Of a stretch of DNA of 64,000 bases, positions 16,424 to 26,040 are shown piece after piece. A program made the position numbers and the translations under genes. The first letter of the stretch is position 1, and each line of letters begins with the position of its first letter. The DNA comes from Nitrospira sp. (GTDB lineage: Bacteria; Nitrospirota; Nitrospiria; Nitrospirales; Nitrospiraceae). The stretch is taken from assembly GCA_030692565.1 (NCBI GenBank), contig JAUYAO010000022.1, forward strand, positions 62,001-126,000, written 5' to 3'. The notes beneath the pieces were generated by a model, which saw only the letters and a list, made by a program, of their open reading frames with translations, was not told where the DNA came from and did not search any database.

Positions 16424-19400
16424 ATGTTCGACGTCTCCACATTCCGGCTCCAAGACATGACCGCCTGCAGTGCGGCCTTGCGACAGCTTGGGACCGATGC
16501 GTCTTCCATTGAAATCGCGGCAGACCGAATTACACGATACCTCTATACCACTCTGACGACCGGACCGGACGAAGATCCGGCCTGCGTCCTCGTACGGTTG
16601 TTCAAGACTCACCCCTACGACCGGCTCAGCCCCGAACTGCAAGCGCTGGCCGATGCCCGCCTTGGAGGCAAACCTGCCAATCCCGGCATGAAGTGCTTGA
16701 CTCTGCTTGCCAGCACGGGAGCCGTTGAAGGCTGGAACCACCCGGCTCAATCCAGCCGCTTCCGCGTCATCCCGCTGAGCGGACCGGATGCCCTGGCCAA
16801 ACTGCCGATGTTCTCCCAGCTCTTCGCCCAATTTCACATTGATCTGCCGTTTCTCGAACAAGCCGGCTCCTCCCTCTTGATGGATCAATACGCCACCACC
16901 TTCAACGCCTTCCATGTCCCACAGGCGCTCGGCAGTCCCTACGTGCCGGGCCAGACCGAATTCGTCGTGCCGTTTGGCATTCAATCCGTGTTCGGCTTCG
17001 GAGGGTTGCTCGCGACCGGCGAAATGTTCACAGTGATTCTCTTTGCGAACATTCCCGTCACGAAAGATACCGCCGACCTCTGTAAAGCGTTCGCCCTCTC
17101 AACCAAACTGACCCTGGCGCCATTCGAGCACAATCGGCTGATCCTTCCCCCAACAGTAACCACCTCGTCGGTCGATCAGGCATTGGCAACGAACCAGCTC
17201 GCCTCCTTGCAGGACCGTGTCGCGACCCTTGAATCGATTCTGGCCGTACAAGAGCATGCGGTTGCAATCCAATCCGACAGGCTCGCAGCAACTTTGGCGG
17301 ACGAAGTCAGGCATGGACGGGAACTGCAGGAGCAGAGTTTGCGATTTGAAACCCTGTCGGCCACCTCCCCAGTCGGCATCTTTGAAACCGATGCGAATGG
17401 AAGCTATCTCTATACCAATGATGCTTGGCGGACGATCTCCGGGCTATCCCTCGCAGAGAGCTTGGGCGAAGGGTGGAGTCGAGCCATTTTTGCGGAGGAT
17501 CGCCCCACAGTGTCTACGGCCTGGAGTCAGACCGCGAAGACTGGGGGAGAATTTTCGCTTGAGTTCAGGATGCAACGGCCCGACGGGACGATCCGCTGGG
17601 TGCATGCCCGCTCACGCCCGTTGAGGAACGCGACCGATCAAGTGGTCGGCCATGTCGGCACCACGGAAGACATCACCGAAAGAAAGCAGAAGGACGCGGC
17701 GCTGCGCAAAAGCGAAGCCCGACTGCGGGAAGCCCAGGCCATGGCGCATCTGGGAAACTGGGAACTGGATCTGGTGAACGACCGGCTGCTGTGGTCGGAC
17801 GAAATCTTCCGGATCTTTGAGATCGACCAGGCGCAGTTCAGCGCCTCCTACGAGGCCTTTCTCAACGCCGTCCATCCCGACGACCGGGCGCTCGTGAATG
17901 AGGCCTACACGCGCTCGGTGCAGAACCGCACCCCCTACGAGATCGTCCATCGGCTGCTGATGCCGGATGGACGAATCAAGTATGTGCAGGAACGCGGCGG
18001 GACGCACTACGATCGCGAGGGGCGGCCACAACGCTCAGCGGGCACGGTGCAAGACATCACGGAACGACGGGAAGACCAGCTGCAACTGCAGCACTCCCAG
18101 GCGTTGCTGAATGCGGTGTTCGACCACCTGCCCAATATGGTGTTTGTGAAGGATGCCAAGACTCTGCGCTTCGTTGAATTCAATAAGGCGGGCGAGCGCC
18201 TCACCGGCTTTTCGCGCGAGGAATTGCTGGGGAAATCGGACTACGATTTCTTTCCCCAAGAAGAGGCCGACTTCTTTACCGGCAAAGACCGCGCCGTCCT
18301 GGCCAGCGGCGCCATGCTGGAAATTCCCGAGGAAGAGATTCAGACCAAACACCGGGGCATCCGCATCCTGCAGACCAAAAAGCTCCCGCTGTACGATACC
18401 GCCGGCGTGCCGCAGTATCTCTTAGGCATTTCCGAAGACATCACCGATCGGAGAGCCGCCGAAGTACAGTTCACGCAGGTGTTCGAATCGAGTTACGTCG
18501 GCATGTTGATGGTGGCGGACGACGGAAGGATCACTCTGGCGAACCCCCAGATAGAACAAACGTTCGGCTATCGCCGCGACGAACTGATCGGACAACCGGT
18601 GGAGATCCTTCTTCCGAAACGCTTCCGAACGACCCATCATGGTCAACGAATGTCGTTCGTAGCCTCAGGGGCGTCCAGACCGATGGCCAAAGGCCGAGAA
18701 CTCTACGGATGCCGCAAGGATGGAAGGGAGTTTCCCCTTGAGATCGGGTTGACTCCGGTCAATACCCCGCAAGGGCATCAGGTGCTCGCCTCGATTACCG
18801 ATATCACCGACCGTAAGAAGAGCGAGGCGTCCCGATTCAGACTCCAGCAAGCCGTCAATCACGCGCAAGACGGGACGGCGCTGCTCGACGACACCGGCGA
18901 GTACATCTACATGAACCCGGCGCACGCCGCGATCTATGGTTATACTGTCGACGAACTGCTCGGTCACAGCTGGAAAGACCTCTACCACTCAGAATGGGCG
19001 TCCATGATTGAGCAGCTTTATCTCCCTGTCCTGCACGCGGACGGGCAGTGGCAAGGCGAAGTGGTGGGGAAAAAGAAAACCGGTGACGCGTTCCATGTGG
19101 ATCTCTCGCTGACCCTCTTGGAAGAACCCGGCACAGGCCGACAGACCATCCTCTGTACCTGTCGAGATATCACCCTCCGTAAACGGATGGAACGCGATCT
19201 CATCACCGCGAAGGAGGCCGCGGAGGCAGGCATCCGGACAAAGTCCGAGTTCCTCGCCACCATGAGCCACGAAATCCGCACGCCGATGAACGGGGTCATC
19301 GGCATGACCGGACTCTTGCTCGACACTCCGTTAACGCCAGAACAGCGCGAGTATGCGGAAACGGTCCGGCGGTCCGGTGAGGCCCTTTTGGCGATCATCA

Positions 19401-20887
19401 ACGACATCCTCGACTTCTCGAAAATCGAAGCCGGGAAACTGGCGCTCGAAATCATCGAGTTCGATCTGCGCACAACCGTCGAAGAGACGCTCGACCTCCT
19501 GGCTGAACCGGCTCAACGCAAAGACCTGGAAGTGGTGGGACTTGTCGATGGCGCGGTGCCGGCGGACGTGAAAGGCGATCCAGGGCGTCTCCGCCAAATT
19601 CTCACCAACCTGCTTGGAAACGCCATCAAGTTCACCGAGCGGGGAGAAGTCGTCCTCGCCCTGTCCGTGCTGAAGGAATCGGATCGATCTGTCACGCTCC
19701 GATTCACCGTGACGGATACCGGCGTGGGCATCACGCCGGAAGGCCGCGCCAGATTGTTCCAATCCTTCAGCCAAGCCGATGGATCGACCACCAGGAGGTT
19801 TGGCGGAACGGGCCTGGGATTGGCTATTTCCAAACAACTCGTGGAGTTGATGCGGGGTGAGATCGGAGCGGACAGCCTGCCGGGATCCGGAAGCACATTT
19901 TGGTTCACCATCGAATTGGAACGTCCGCCGCACAGACCGGCTCCTCCGACGCCGGCCCAGGACCTGGCTGGGCTCCGCGTCTGTCTGATCGACGACAATG
20001 CGACGAACCGCTTGTTGCTCGAACATCATGCGCGCGCGTGGGGCATGACGCATGCGTCCGCCGAAGACGGACCGGCGGGCCTGGCGCTCATTCAGGACGC
20101 GCATCAATCGGGCCATCCATTCGACCTGGCGATCATCGATATGCAGATGCCTGGCATGGACGGGATGCGGCTGGCCGAAGCGATCAACACCGCGACGGGC
20201 GCCACGCAAACCAGGCTGGTGCTGCTGACCTCCCTCACCCGGCGCGGCGATGCCAAGCTGGCGCAGCAGCGAGGATTCTCCGCATACCTCACCAAACCGA
20301 TTCGCCAACACCAGCTCTACGACTCCCTCCGGCTGGTCATGGGGCGCACTCCCGCCAAGACGCCGCAGGATTCGTCGTTGATCACCCTCCATAGCCTGGC
20401 GGAAGCCCATGCGCGGATCGACGGACGCCTCTTGCTGGCGGAAGACAACGTCATCAACCAGAAAGTCGCCGTCAAGATGCTGGAGAAGCTCGGGTGCCGC
20501 GTCGATGTCGTCGCCGATGGCCGGGAAGCGGTCGAAGCCTGCTCCCGCATCCCGTACGCATTGATTTTCATGGACTGCCAGATGCCTGAAATGGACGGAT
20601 TCGAAGCCACCCGACGCATCAGACAGCGGGAAGGAACCGCTCGCCACACCCCGATTATCGCCATGACGGCAAACGCCATGGCAAGTGACCGCGAACAATG
20701 TCTGGCTGCCGGAATGGACGATTATCTGAGTAAACCCGTCCACTCCGTGGCCTTGGCCGACATCCTCGCCCGCTGGGTTCCTGCGCCGGGTTCAACCGCC
20801 AACACAGCAGAGAGCCGCCCATTGCGTCCGGTCTCCGATGATACGGACGCTACGCCTCCGGGCAGACCGGATGGGTGTAACCCATGA
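16424..20887 (+). CDS. Hybrid sensor histidine kinase with five PAS and two receiver domains
   Basis: The 1487-residue protein opens with a 240-residue region I do not recognise (residues 1-245), followed by a coiled coil (about 250-305) and five PAS modules (about 306-425, 430-555, 560-685, 687-800, 805-925). Then come HisKA ([14 protein letters not shown], about 946-959), HATPase ([20 protein letters not shown] and TDTGVGI), and two receivers. The first (about 1185-1305) reads LIDDNATN and [11 protein letters not shown]; the second (about 1330-1450) reads LAEDNVINQ and [11 protein letters not shown]. This is a BarA-like phosphorelay sensor without its own HPt domain. GAGG is six bases before the ATG. 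No membrane segment is obvious. The next gene is a lone receiver protein. Confidence 0.92.
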   Translation: MFDVSTFRLQDMTACSAALRQLGTDASSIEIAADRITRYLYTTLTTGPDEDPACVLVRLFKTHPYDRLSPELQALADARLGGKPANPGMKCLTLLASTGAVEGWNHPAQSSRFRVIPLSGPDALAKLPMFSQLFAQFHIDLPFLEQAGSSLLMDQYATTFNAFHVPQALGSPYVPGQTEFVVPFGIQSVFGFGGLLATGEMFTVILFANIPVTKDTADLCKAFALSTKLTLAPFEHNRLILPPTVTTSSVDQALATNQLASLQDRVATLESILAVQEHAVAIQSDRLAATLADEVRHGRELQEQSLRFETLSATSPVGIFETDANGSYLYTNDAWRTISGLSLAESLGEGWSRAIFAEDRPTVSTAWSQTAKTGGEFSLEFRMQRPDGTIRWVHARSRPLRNATDQVVGHVGTTEDITERKQKDAALRKSEARLREAQAMAHLGNWELDLVNDRLLWSDEIFRIFEIDQAQFSASYEAFLNAVHPDDRALVNEAYTRSVQNRTPYEIVHRLLMPDGRIKYVQERGGTHYDREGRPQRSAGTVQDITERREDQLQLQHSQALLNAVFDHLPNMVFVKDAKTLRFVEFNKAGERLTGFSREELLGKSDYDFFPQEEADFFTGKDRAVLASGAMLEIPEEEIQTKHRGIRILQTKKLPLYDTAGVPQYLLGISEDITDRRAAEVQFTQVFESSYVGMLMVADDGRITLANPQIEQTFGYRRDELIGQPVEILLPKRFRTTHHGQRMSFVASGASRPMAKGRELYGCRKDGREFPLEIGLTPVNTPQGHQVLASITDITDRKKSEASRFRLQQAVNHAQDGTALLDDTGEYIYMNPAHAAIYGYTVDELLGHSWKDLYHSEWASMIEQLYLPVLHADGQWQGEVVGKKKTGDAFHVDLSLTLLEEPGTGRQTILCTCRDITLRKRMERDLITAKEAAEAGIRTKSEFLATMSHEIRTPMNGVIGMTGLLLDTPLTPEQREYAETVRRSGEALLAIINDILDFSKIEAGKLALEIIEFDLRTTVEETLDLLAEPAQRKDLEVVGLVDGAVPADVKGDPGRLRQILTNLLGNAIKFTERGEVVLALSVLKESDRSVTLRFTVTDTGVGITPEGRARLFQSFSQADGSTTRRFGGTGLGLAISKQLVELMRGEIGADSLPGSGSTFWFTIELERPPHRPAPPTPAQDLAGLRVCLIDDNATNRLLLEHHARAWGMTHASAEDGPAGLALIQDAHQSGHPFDLAIIDMQMPGMDGMRLAEAINTATGATQTRLVLLTSLTRRGDAKLAQQRGFSAYLTKPIRQHQLYDSLRLVMGRTPAKTPQDSSLITLHSLAEAHARIDGRLLLAEDNVINQKVAVKMLEKLGCRVDVVADGREAVEACSRIPYALIFMDCQMPEMDGFEATRRIRQREGTARHTPIIAMTANAMASDREQCLAAGMDDYLSKPVHSVALADILARWVPAPGSTANTAESRPLRPVSDDTDATPPGRPDGCNP

Positions 20888-20933
20888 ACAGGCGGTTTCA
20901 CCCCCATACCGTACCGGGAAAGGAACGAGGATA

Positions 20934-21659
20934 ATGTCTATTCTGATCGTGGAAGACAATCCGGTCAACGCCACGCTGCTCGCGCTCATGCTGCGGGGGG
21001 GGGGGTACCAGACCGTCGTCGCGAAAAACGGCAAGGAGGCCCTGGCGGCGGCCACGGAGACTCCCGGCCTTCAGCTGATCATCACCGACTACATGATGCC
21101 AGAAATGGACGGGCTGGAGTTTATCGCAAAGGTCAAGACCTTGCCGGCCTGGCGCCCTGTTCCGATCCTGATCGCATCGGCGCAAGCCGATCTCGACACC
21201 GTCAAACAAGCGCAGGCCTTACAATGCGCCGGCTTTCTGGTGAAACCCATCGACAAAACGCAGCTGCTCAGGCGCGTGGCGGAGCTGATCCGCGCGCAGC
21301 CGGCCCTGTTGCAGCCTCAACAGCAGGCGATGGACCAGCTGGAATGCGGTCTGGCAGACTACCGCGAACTGATCCGGACGTTTGCGGCGCAAGTAACCGC
21401 CACGATCCCGATCGTGGTATTGGAGCTCGACGACTCGGACCAGCCCTTCTCCGACAATCTACGCCGGCGGCTCAGCGACCTTGCGGAGAGCGCGGCCATG
21501 CTGGGGGCGGAGAAATTTGTCCAGTGGCAGGCGCAGAGCGTTGCGAATGGACACCCGGCCCGGGCGCAGGGCCGCGCCTTGCAAACACTCCTGCAAGAAT
21601 TGGAGGGCGCGCTCCTGGCCCGTGTGCCGCCGCAACCGGATACTCAGCCGCCTGCGTGA
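20934..21659 (+). CDS. Response regulator, receiver plus C-terminal helical region
   Basis: The 241-residue protein starts with a receiver domain (1-120): ILIVEDNPVN, phospho-Asp in LIITDYMMPEMDG, and FLVKPIDK. The remaining 120 residues are helical (ECGLADYRELIRTFAAQV, LRRRLSDLAESAAMLGAEKFVQWQ) and recall an HPt bundle, but I see no His at the expected place. There is no DNA-binding domain. It follows the hybrid kinase by 46 bases and may pass or sink phosphoryl groups from it. The start at 20934 has ACGAGG ahead of it. Confidence 0.87.
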   Translation: MSILIVEDNPVNATLLALMLRGGGYQTVVAKNGKEALAAATETPGLQLIITDYMMPEMDGLEFIAKVKTLPAWRPVPILIASAQADLDTVKQAQALQCAGFLVKPIDKTQLLRRVAELIRAQPALLQPQQQAMDQLECGLADYRELIRTFAAQVTATIPIVVLELDDSDQPFSDNLRRRLSDLAESAAMLGAEKFVQWQAQSVANGHPARAQGRALQTLLQELEGALLARVPPQPDTQPPA

Positions 21660-21834
21660 ACGCCACGGCGATCCTCCGGACTCGCCATGCTCAAGATCGC
21701 CGGCATCCAGCCGATAAGAACGACACGCGAGCGATTCTCGGACGGGCCGGACTGGAGAGCCGCAGAAAAAATCCGTGAAGCCCCTTGAACTCGACAAGCT
21801 AAACGGGAGAGACAAAACCGATCCATCGGCACAA

Positions 21835-21915
21835 GAGGATCAACAAGGCCGCCTGCCTGCGCGAAGCGCTTCGGCGGAGGCAGGGGACGCCGCTGGCGGA
21901 CTTGGTCAGCATCCG
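21835..21915. mobile_element. Degenerate copy of the MITE-like element (reverse orientation)
   Basis: Read on the minus strand, the segment begins GGATGCTGACCAAGTCCGCC and continues AGCGGCGT, matching the left part of the element at 11695. The middle (about 21853-21885) instead holds a palindrome around CCTGCCTGCGCGAAGCGCTT. It ends 12 bases before the next start codon, so it forms the leader of that gene. The rest of the gap 21660-21834 shows nothing assignable. Confidence 0.55.
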
Positions 21916-21926
21916 CCGAGACAACA

Positions 21927-22589
21927 ATGCGCGTACACGAACCAACGTCCATTTTGCTGCTCGGGTCCCAAGCCCCCCTCGTCGGGACCCTCGACGCATG
22001 GATGCACACACACTTTGCTGAACCTCTGAACGTGGCATCCGTGACCACCGTTCCTGAGGCGCTGGTTTATCTCCAGTCACACCGAGTCGATCTGATCCTT
22101 GTCGACGAAGCAACGGCACGGACCGAACTGCGCACGATCCACACCGCCTCACCCGCCACTGCAATCATCGGGCTGGTCATGAAGATGGACGAATCCGTTC
22201 AGCTTCTCATGCTGCGGCAAGGCGTTCACGAGGTTCTCTCCCTGCTCCCGTCGACCGACGCCGAACAAGCTCGCACCATTGAACGGGCCCTGGCCCGTGT
22301 GAATGGACGTGCCGGGCTGCTCAAGTCGGGTGAACCGTGCCCCGACATCGCGACCGCTCCGCCCCGGTTGATCCATGATCTGAACAATCTCCTGACCTCC
22401 ATCAACGGGTTTGCCGATCTTCTGCTCGCGCAACTCACGCCGGACCATCCCGCACGAACGGGCGCCGAGCACATTCGTCTGGCCGGAAAGCGCGCGGCCA
22501 CGTTGCTCAAGACGCAGTCAGCGGCACATTCAAGCGCGGCGCCGCCCTCCTCACCGACCGTCCCGTCGATCACCGCCAACGCTGCGTAG
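21927..22589 (+). CDS. Receiver-like protein with a DHp (histidine phosphotransfer) helix pair and no ATPase domain
   Basis: The first 120 of 220 residues look like a divergent receiver domain (ILLLGSQAPLVGTLDAWM, Asp in DLILVDEATA). After a linker, residues 150-195 read LIHDLNNLLTSINGFADLLLAQL, the H-D-x-N-N-x-L pattern of histidine-kinase dimerisation helices. No HATPase domain follows; the C-terminus is Ala/Ser/Pro-rich and ends at 22589. It could be a Spo0B-like phosphotransfer protein or a truncated kinase. It closes the signalling island. The start is taken at the first ATG after the MITE-like repeat; the ribosome-binding site is weak. Confidence 0.7.
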   Translation: MRVHEPTSILLLGSQAPLVGTLDAWMHTHFAEPLNVASVTTVPEALVYLQSHRVDLILVDEATARTELRTIHTASPATAIIGLVMKMDESVQLLMLRQGVHEVLSLLPSTDAEQARTIERALARVNGRAGLLKSGEPCPDIATAPPRLIHDLNNLLTSINGFADLLLAQLTPDHPARTGAEHIRLAGKRAATLLKTQSAAHSSAAPPSSPTVPSITANAA

Positions 22590-22711
22590 CCGGCGACACT
22601 CCGGCGGAGTCGCTGAACTTCTCACAGCTGAATTGACAGGTCGTACGACGCACTTTAGGATACGCGGCACACGTGGCCCTGAGCGGGCCTATGACTGGTT
22701 GAGGAGGCCTG

Positions 22712-23278
22712 ATGTCCAGCGAGCATTCGTCCCCGTCCCATACTCCGACACGATCGCACCGGACCCCGGTTGCCCAGATCGAACATCTGTTTGAACTCGT
22801 CGTCTTTGCCAGCCGCTGGATTCAAGCGCCGCTGTATGGAGGGCTCATCGTCGCGGAGCTGCTCTACGCCTACAAGTTTTTGATCGAGCTTTGGGAGATG
22901 GTCCGGCATATCAATCAGCAGGAAGAGACCATCTTCATGCTGGGCGTGCTGGGATTGATCGACGTCACCATGGTGGCGAATCTGCTCACCATGGTCATCA
23001 TCGGCGGGTATGCCACCTTCGTCAGCAAGTTGGATCTGGAAGAGCATCCGGATCGGCCGGACTGGCTGACGCACATCGACCCCGGCACAATTAAGATCAA
23101 GCTGGCGGCGTCGCTGATCGGCATTTCGAGCATCCACCTCTTGAAATCGTTCGTGAACATCCACAACGAAAACTACGACGACATCAAATGGAAAATCTTC
23201 ATCCACCTCACCTTTCTCGGCTCCGCCATTCTCCTGGCCTGGACCGATAAGATTATGCAGAGAGACAAGAAGCACTGA
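22712..23278 (+). CDS. YqhA/UPF0114 family membrane protein
   Basis: The 188-residue product matches the TIGR00645/UPF0114 family of inner-membrane proteins of unknown function. Hydrophobic segments are at about 43-68 (APLYGGLIVAELLYAYKFLI), 82-108 (LGVLGLIDVTMVANLLTMVI), 132-150 (AASLIGISSIHLL) and 160-180. The family-typical FVNIHNENYDDIKWKIFIHLTFL is present near the end. The N-terminal 25 residues are polar and extra. A GAGG sits ahead of the ATG. No neighbour suggests a role. Confidence 0.88.
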   Translation: MSSEHSSPSHTPTRSHRTPVAQIEHLFELVVFASRWIQAPLYGGLIVAELLYAYKFLIELWEMVRHINQQEETIFMLGVLGLIDVTMVANLLTMVIIGGYATFVSKLDLEEHPDRPDWLTHIDPGTIKIKLAASLIGISSIHLLKSFVNIHNENYDDIKWKIFIHLTFLGSAILLAWTDKIMQRDKKH

Positions 23279-23478
23279 GCCGGTATCGAAACCCCTACAG
23301 AGCTGTATCGTTCCCGGCCGATTGATCCGCACCCTCTACAGTCTGCGCGACACCCGTTCGGGAGCAATCCTTTCTTTCAGGCCTTGCAGGCCCTCCCCAT
23401 CAAGGCATGGCTCTTGCGAACATTTCAGCACCGCACTTGGCGGTGAATCCTCGATAACATCCGCGATTGGAGACATGC

Positions 23479-24540
23479 ATGACTCGCCTTGGTCTCGCGG
23501 CACTCCTGACATTTCCGCTCCTCACCGCCTGTACGTCTTCGCTCCTCGATCTGCGGGAGCATTTCGATGTCCATCGTTCCTCGTTTGAGGAAAAGCTGGC
23601 GGGCGATTCGGCGAAGGCGGAACAGTTCCGGACCTGTACCCAACAAGCCCACGATGGCAGCAGCCTGCCCATCAGGACGGCAGCAGGGACCCCTGCCGCA
23701 CGATCGGTCGGTGCGCCGATCACGGTCGGCGGCAGGCTCCGAGCCCCCGTGCAGGCGTTGGTGGAACGGATTCACGAGGAGGTCGGGAACAAGGCCACGT
23801 CCTTCAGCGTCCTTTCCGACATGGCAGACGATTTCGCCGATCCTTCGCGTCGCCGGGTGGATCTGGACAAGCTCCATCGGCTCACCGACGCCATCCGGCA
23901 TTGGCAGGCCCATCTCGACTTCGACGAAGAGGCCTTCGCGCGGGACACGTCGCTCTTTGCTCAACTCTTCCTCGCCTACAGCCGGGCCTACTTCGGCGAC
24001 GTGCGATATGCCCTCGCCCCCAACCCCGCCTCAGGGACAGTGCGCGGGATCGTCCAGGTCACCTCGCGGGGGTTTGTGGACCGCAGCGGAAACACCGTTC
24101 GGTTTCCCGGCCTCTCGGCCGCCGCCCAGGCGGACGAAACCCACGCGATCGAACTCGCCGCCACGTCCATCGACTCCCGGCGAGTCAGCGCCGACCTTAC
24201 CCGCATCTTTCTCGAAGCCTTCTTCGATGCCACGTTCCGTGTTCCCGCCGTACAACAGGCGACGGCCCTCCGTCTGCCGGCGACGACCGCGTCCTATCCG
24301 GCTTTTGATCCGGCTCACCCGCCCATCTCGCTTGACGCGCTGGCCGCCGTCTCGCGCAACGCGCTCAGGACGGAAGCCGTGGCAACCTCGCTGGTCGGCA
24401 AAGCCGTGCGCGGCGGGAGCCTGTTCGGCACAAACAACGAAACCGTCGCCGCCACGCTTGAAACAGCCGCGGGAGTTTTTGCAAAGAAACTCGTCGAGCA
24501 CGAAGGCTTCTGTTATTTTCAAGTCACACAGCACCCCTAA
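23479..24540 (+). CDS. Putative lipoprotein of unknown function
   Basis: A lipoprotein signal peptide ends with the lipobox LTAC (cleavage before Cys18), so the 353-residue protein should be anchored to a membrane. The remainder is largely helical with no motif I know. The start at 23479 has GGAG six bases before it; a TTG four codons upstream is possible. It lies 41 bases before a patatin-like lipoprotein gene, and a membrane-bound patatin follows that, so the three probably form one lipid-related operon. The 200-base gap before it holds no feature I can name. Confidence 0.75.
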   Translation: MTRLGLAALLTFPLLTACTSSLLDLREHFDVHRSSFEEKLAGDSAKAEQFRTCTQQAHDGSSLPIRTAAGTPAARSVGAPITVGGRLRAPVQALVERIHEEVGNKATSFSVLSDMADDFADPSRRRVDLDKLHRLTDAIRHWQAHLDFDEEAFARDTSLFAQLFLAYSRAYFGDVRYALAPNPASGTVRGIVQVTSRGFVDRSGNTVRFPGLSAAAQADETHAIELAATSIDSRRVSADLTRIFLEAFFDATFRVPAVQQATALRLPATTASYPAFDPAHPPISLDALAAVSRNALRTEAVATSLVGKAVRGGSLFGTNNETVAATLETAAGVFAKKLVEHEGFCYFQVTQHP

Positions 24541-24581
24541 CCGCCCACGGGCCGCGCCTGTGCCGCACCGACGAGGACGCC

Positions 24582-26021
24582 ATGATACGCATACTCTCAT
24601 TCAGCCTGAGCCTGGGATGCCTGCTCGCTCTCAGCGGATGCTTCGCCAAAATCCACCAGCTCCCCGCCCATACCGACCAGCACCAGCCGGTCTTTGCCCC
24701 GCTACCCGACCGAGGCACACTGGTCGGCCTTGCGGTCTCCGGCGGCGGCAGTCGCGCCGCAACCTTCGCGGCCGGCACACTGGAAGCGCTGGCGAATGTC
24801 CGCTTCGTGGAAGAGGGACAGGAACGCAGTGTCCTGCAAGCCGTCACGCACATGTCGAGCGTCTCGGGCGGGAGTTTGGCCACGGCTTACTATGCCGTGA
24901 AGAAACCGGCCAAGACCGAACCAGTGTTCGCCGGTCAACAACTGTCTCCCGCCTATCAGCAGTTTTTCGCCCGTTTCAAATCCGACATGCAGAAGAATTT
25001 TCAGATCCGGGCACTGGGGCGCCAGGTGCTGAACTTCCGGGTGGCTAACCCAACCAAGTTTGCTCATTCGTTCGCCGACGTCTGGGATGCCAACTTCTTT
25101 GACGAGATCACCTTTGCCGGATTGTATGAGCGGACCAGACGAGGGGATGCCCCGCAGATCATGCTGAACGGCACGATGTACAACTCAGGCCGACGGCTGG
25201 TGCTGACGACACTGGCCCCGGCGGACTTTGCCTACGATTTCACCGCAGAGTTGCGCGCCAAGCTGATCGCCAAGGGACTCCAATTCACCCCGGAAGGCAA
25301 GGCCAGCTTTGACCGAAGCGTGGATCGAGCCAAGAATCAATTCCTGCCACTGACGATGGAAGAAATCGGCGGTGATCACCGCACGCTGCCGGTGTCGCTC
25401 GCCGTGGCCACCTCCGCCTCATTTCCTCCGGTAGTCGGACCGGTGACCTATCAGACAGCGGGATCCTCATCGTATACCCACGTCGGCGATGGCGGCCTCT
25501 TCGACAACCTCGGCACGGAATCACTGACGACCCTTTTCCTGAACAAATTGAATCCAGCTCACCCGCAAACACAACGCGGGCTGATCCTCGTCATCGATAC
25601 TTCCTATCCCTTCGATGAGGGGGCGGCCGACCTCGGTAGGAGTGAAAAAGGGTTTGACGTATTTATCGACGATCCTTCCCGGATTGTCGGCATCATGGAA
25701 GAACGAGCCAACGCCTATCAGGCGATGCTCTGGCACAGCCTCAGGACAGAAGGCGTCCTGCTCCCCGACTACAATCAGCTCAAACTCATCATCCTCCGGC
25801 ATACCGACGCCGAGTGGACGACAGACGATCCGCTTCCTCCCGGATGCCCGTCCGGCCTCACCCCCGCGGACATCAAGCGCGTGATTCGGCAGATTCCAAC
25901 ATTGTTTAAGATCGACGCGGATTGTCACGCGCCGCTGCTATTCGCCGCGGCGAAGAAAGTCGTGCAGAAGCAGCAGGACCGGATCGTGAGATTCCTGCAA
26001 GCGGCAGCCGCAATCCAATGA
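24582..26021 (+). CDS. Patatin-like phospholipase, lipoprotein
   Basis: Patatin-fold lipases use a Ser-Asp dyad to release fatty acids from lipids. A lipoprotein signal peptide ends LSGC (Cys20). The oxyanion loop VSGGGSRAA is at about 52-60, the nucleophile elbow SVSGGS at about 91-96, and the catalytic Asp in DGGLFDNLG at about 303-311. Length 479 residues. It is the second gene of a likely three-gene operon; the next gene carries the same fold with membrane helices. GAGGACGCC precedes the ATG. Confidence 0.88.
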   Translation: MIRILSFSLSLGCLLALSGCFAKIHQLPAHTDQHQPVFAPLPDRGTLVGLAVSGGGSRAATFAAGTLEALANVRFVEEGQERSVLQAVTHMSSVSGGSLATAYYAVKKPAKTEPVFAGQQLSPAYQQFFARFKSDMQKNFQIRALGRQVLNFRVANPTKFAHSFADVWDANFFDEITFAGLYERTRRGDAPQIMLNGTMYNSGRRLVLTTLAPADFAYDFTAELRAKLIAKGLQFTPEGKASFDRSVDRAKNQFLPLTMEEIGGDHRTLPVSLAVATSASFPPVVGPVTYQTAGSSSYTHVGDGGLFDNLGTESLTTLFLNKLNPAHPQTQRGLILVIDTSYPFDEGAADLGRSEKGFDVFIDDPSRIVGIMEERANAYQAMLWHSLRTEGVLLPDYNQLKLIILRHTDAEWTTDDPLPPGCPSGLTPADIKRVIRQIPTLFKIDADCHAPLLFAAAKKVVQKQQDRIVRFLQAAAAIQ

Positions 26022-26040
26022 GTCAGCGGGAGGGCCTACC

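Noticed and set aside
19331-20743. Minus-strand open frame of 470 codons
   Set aside because: Antisense of the hybrid kinase, whose motifs are continuous on the plus strand.
23567-25048. Plus-strand open frame of 493 codons
   Set aside because: It runs out of frame through the lipoprotein and patatin genes and is Pro/Arg/Ser-rich, as expected for a shifted GC-rich frame.
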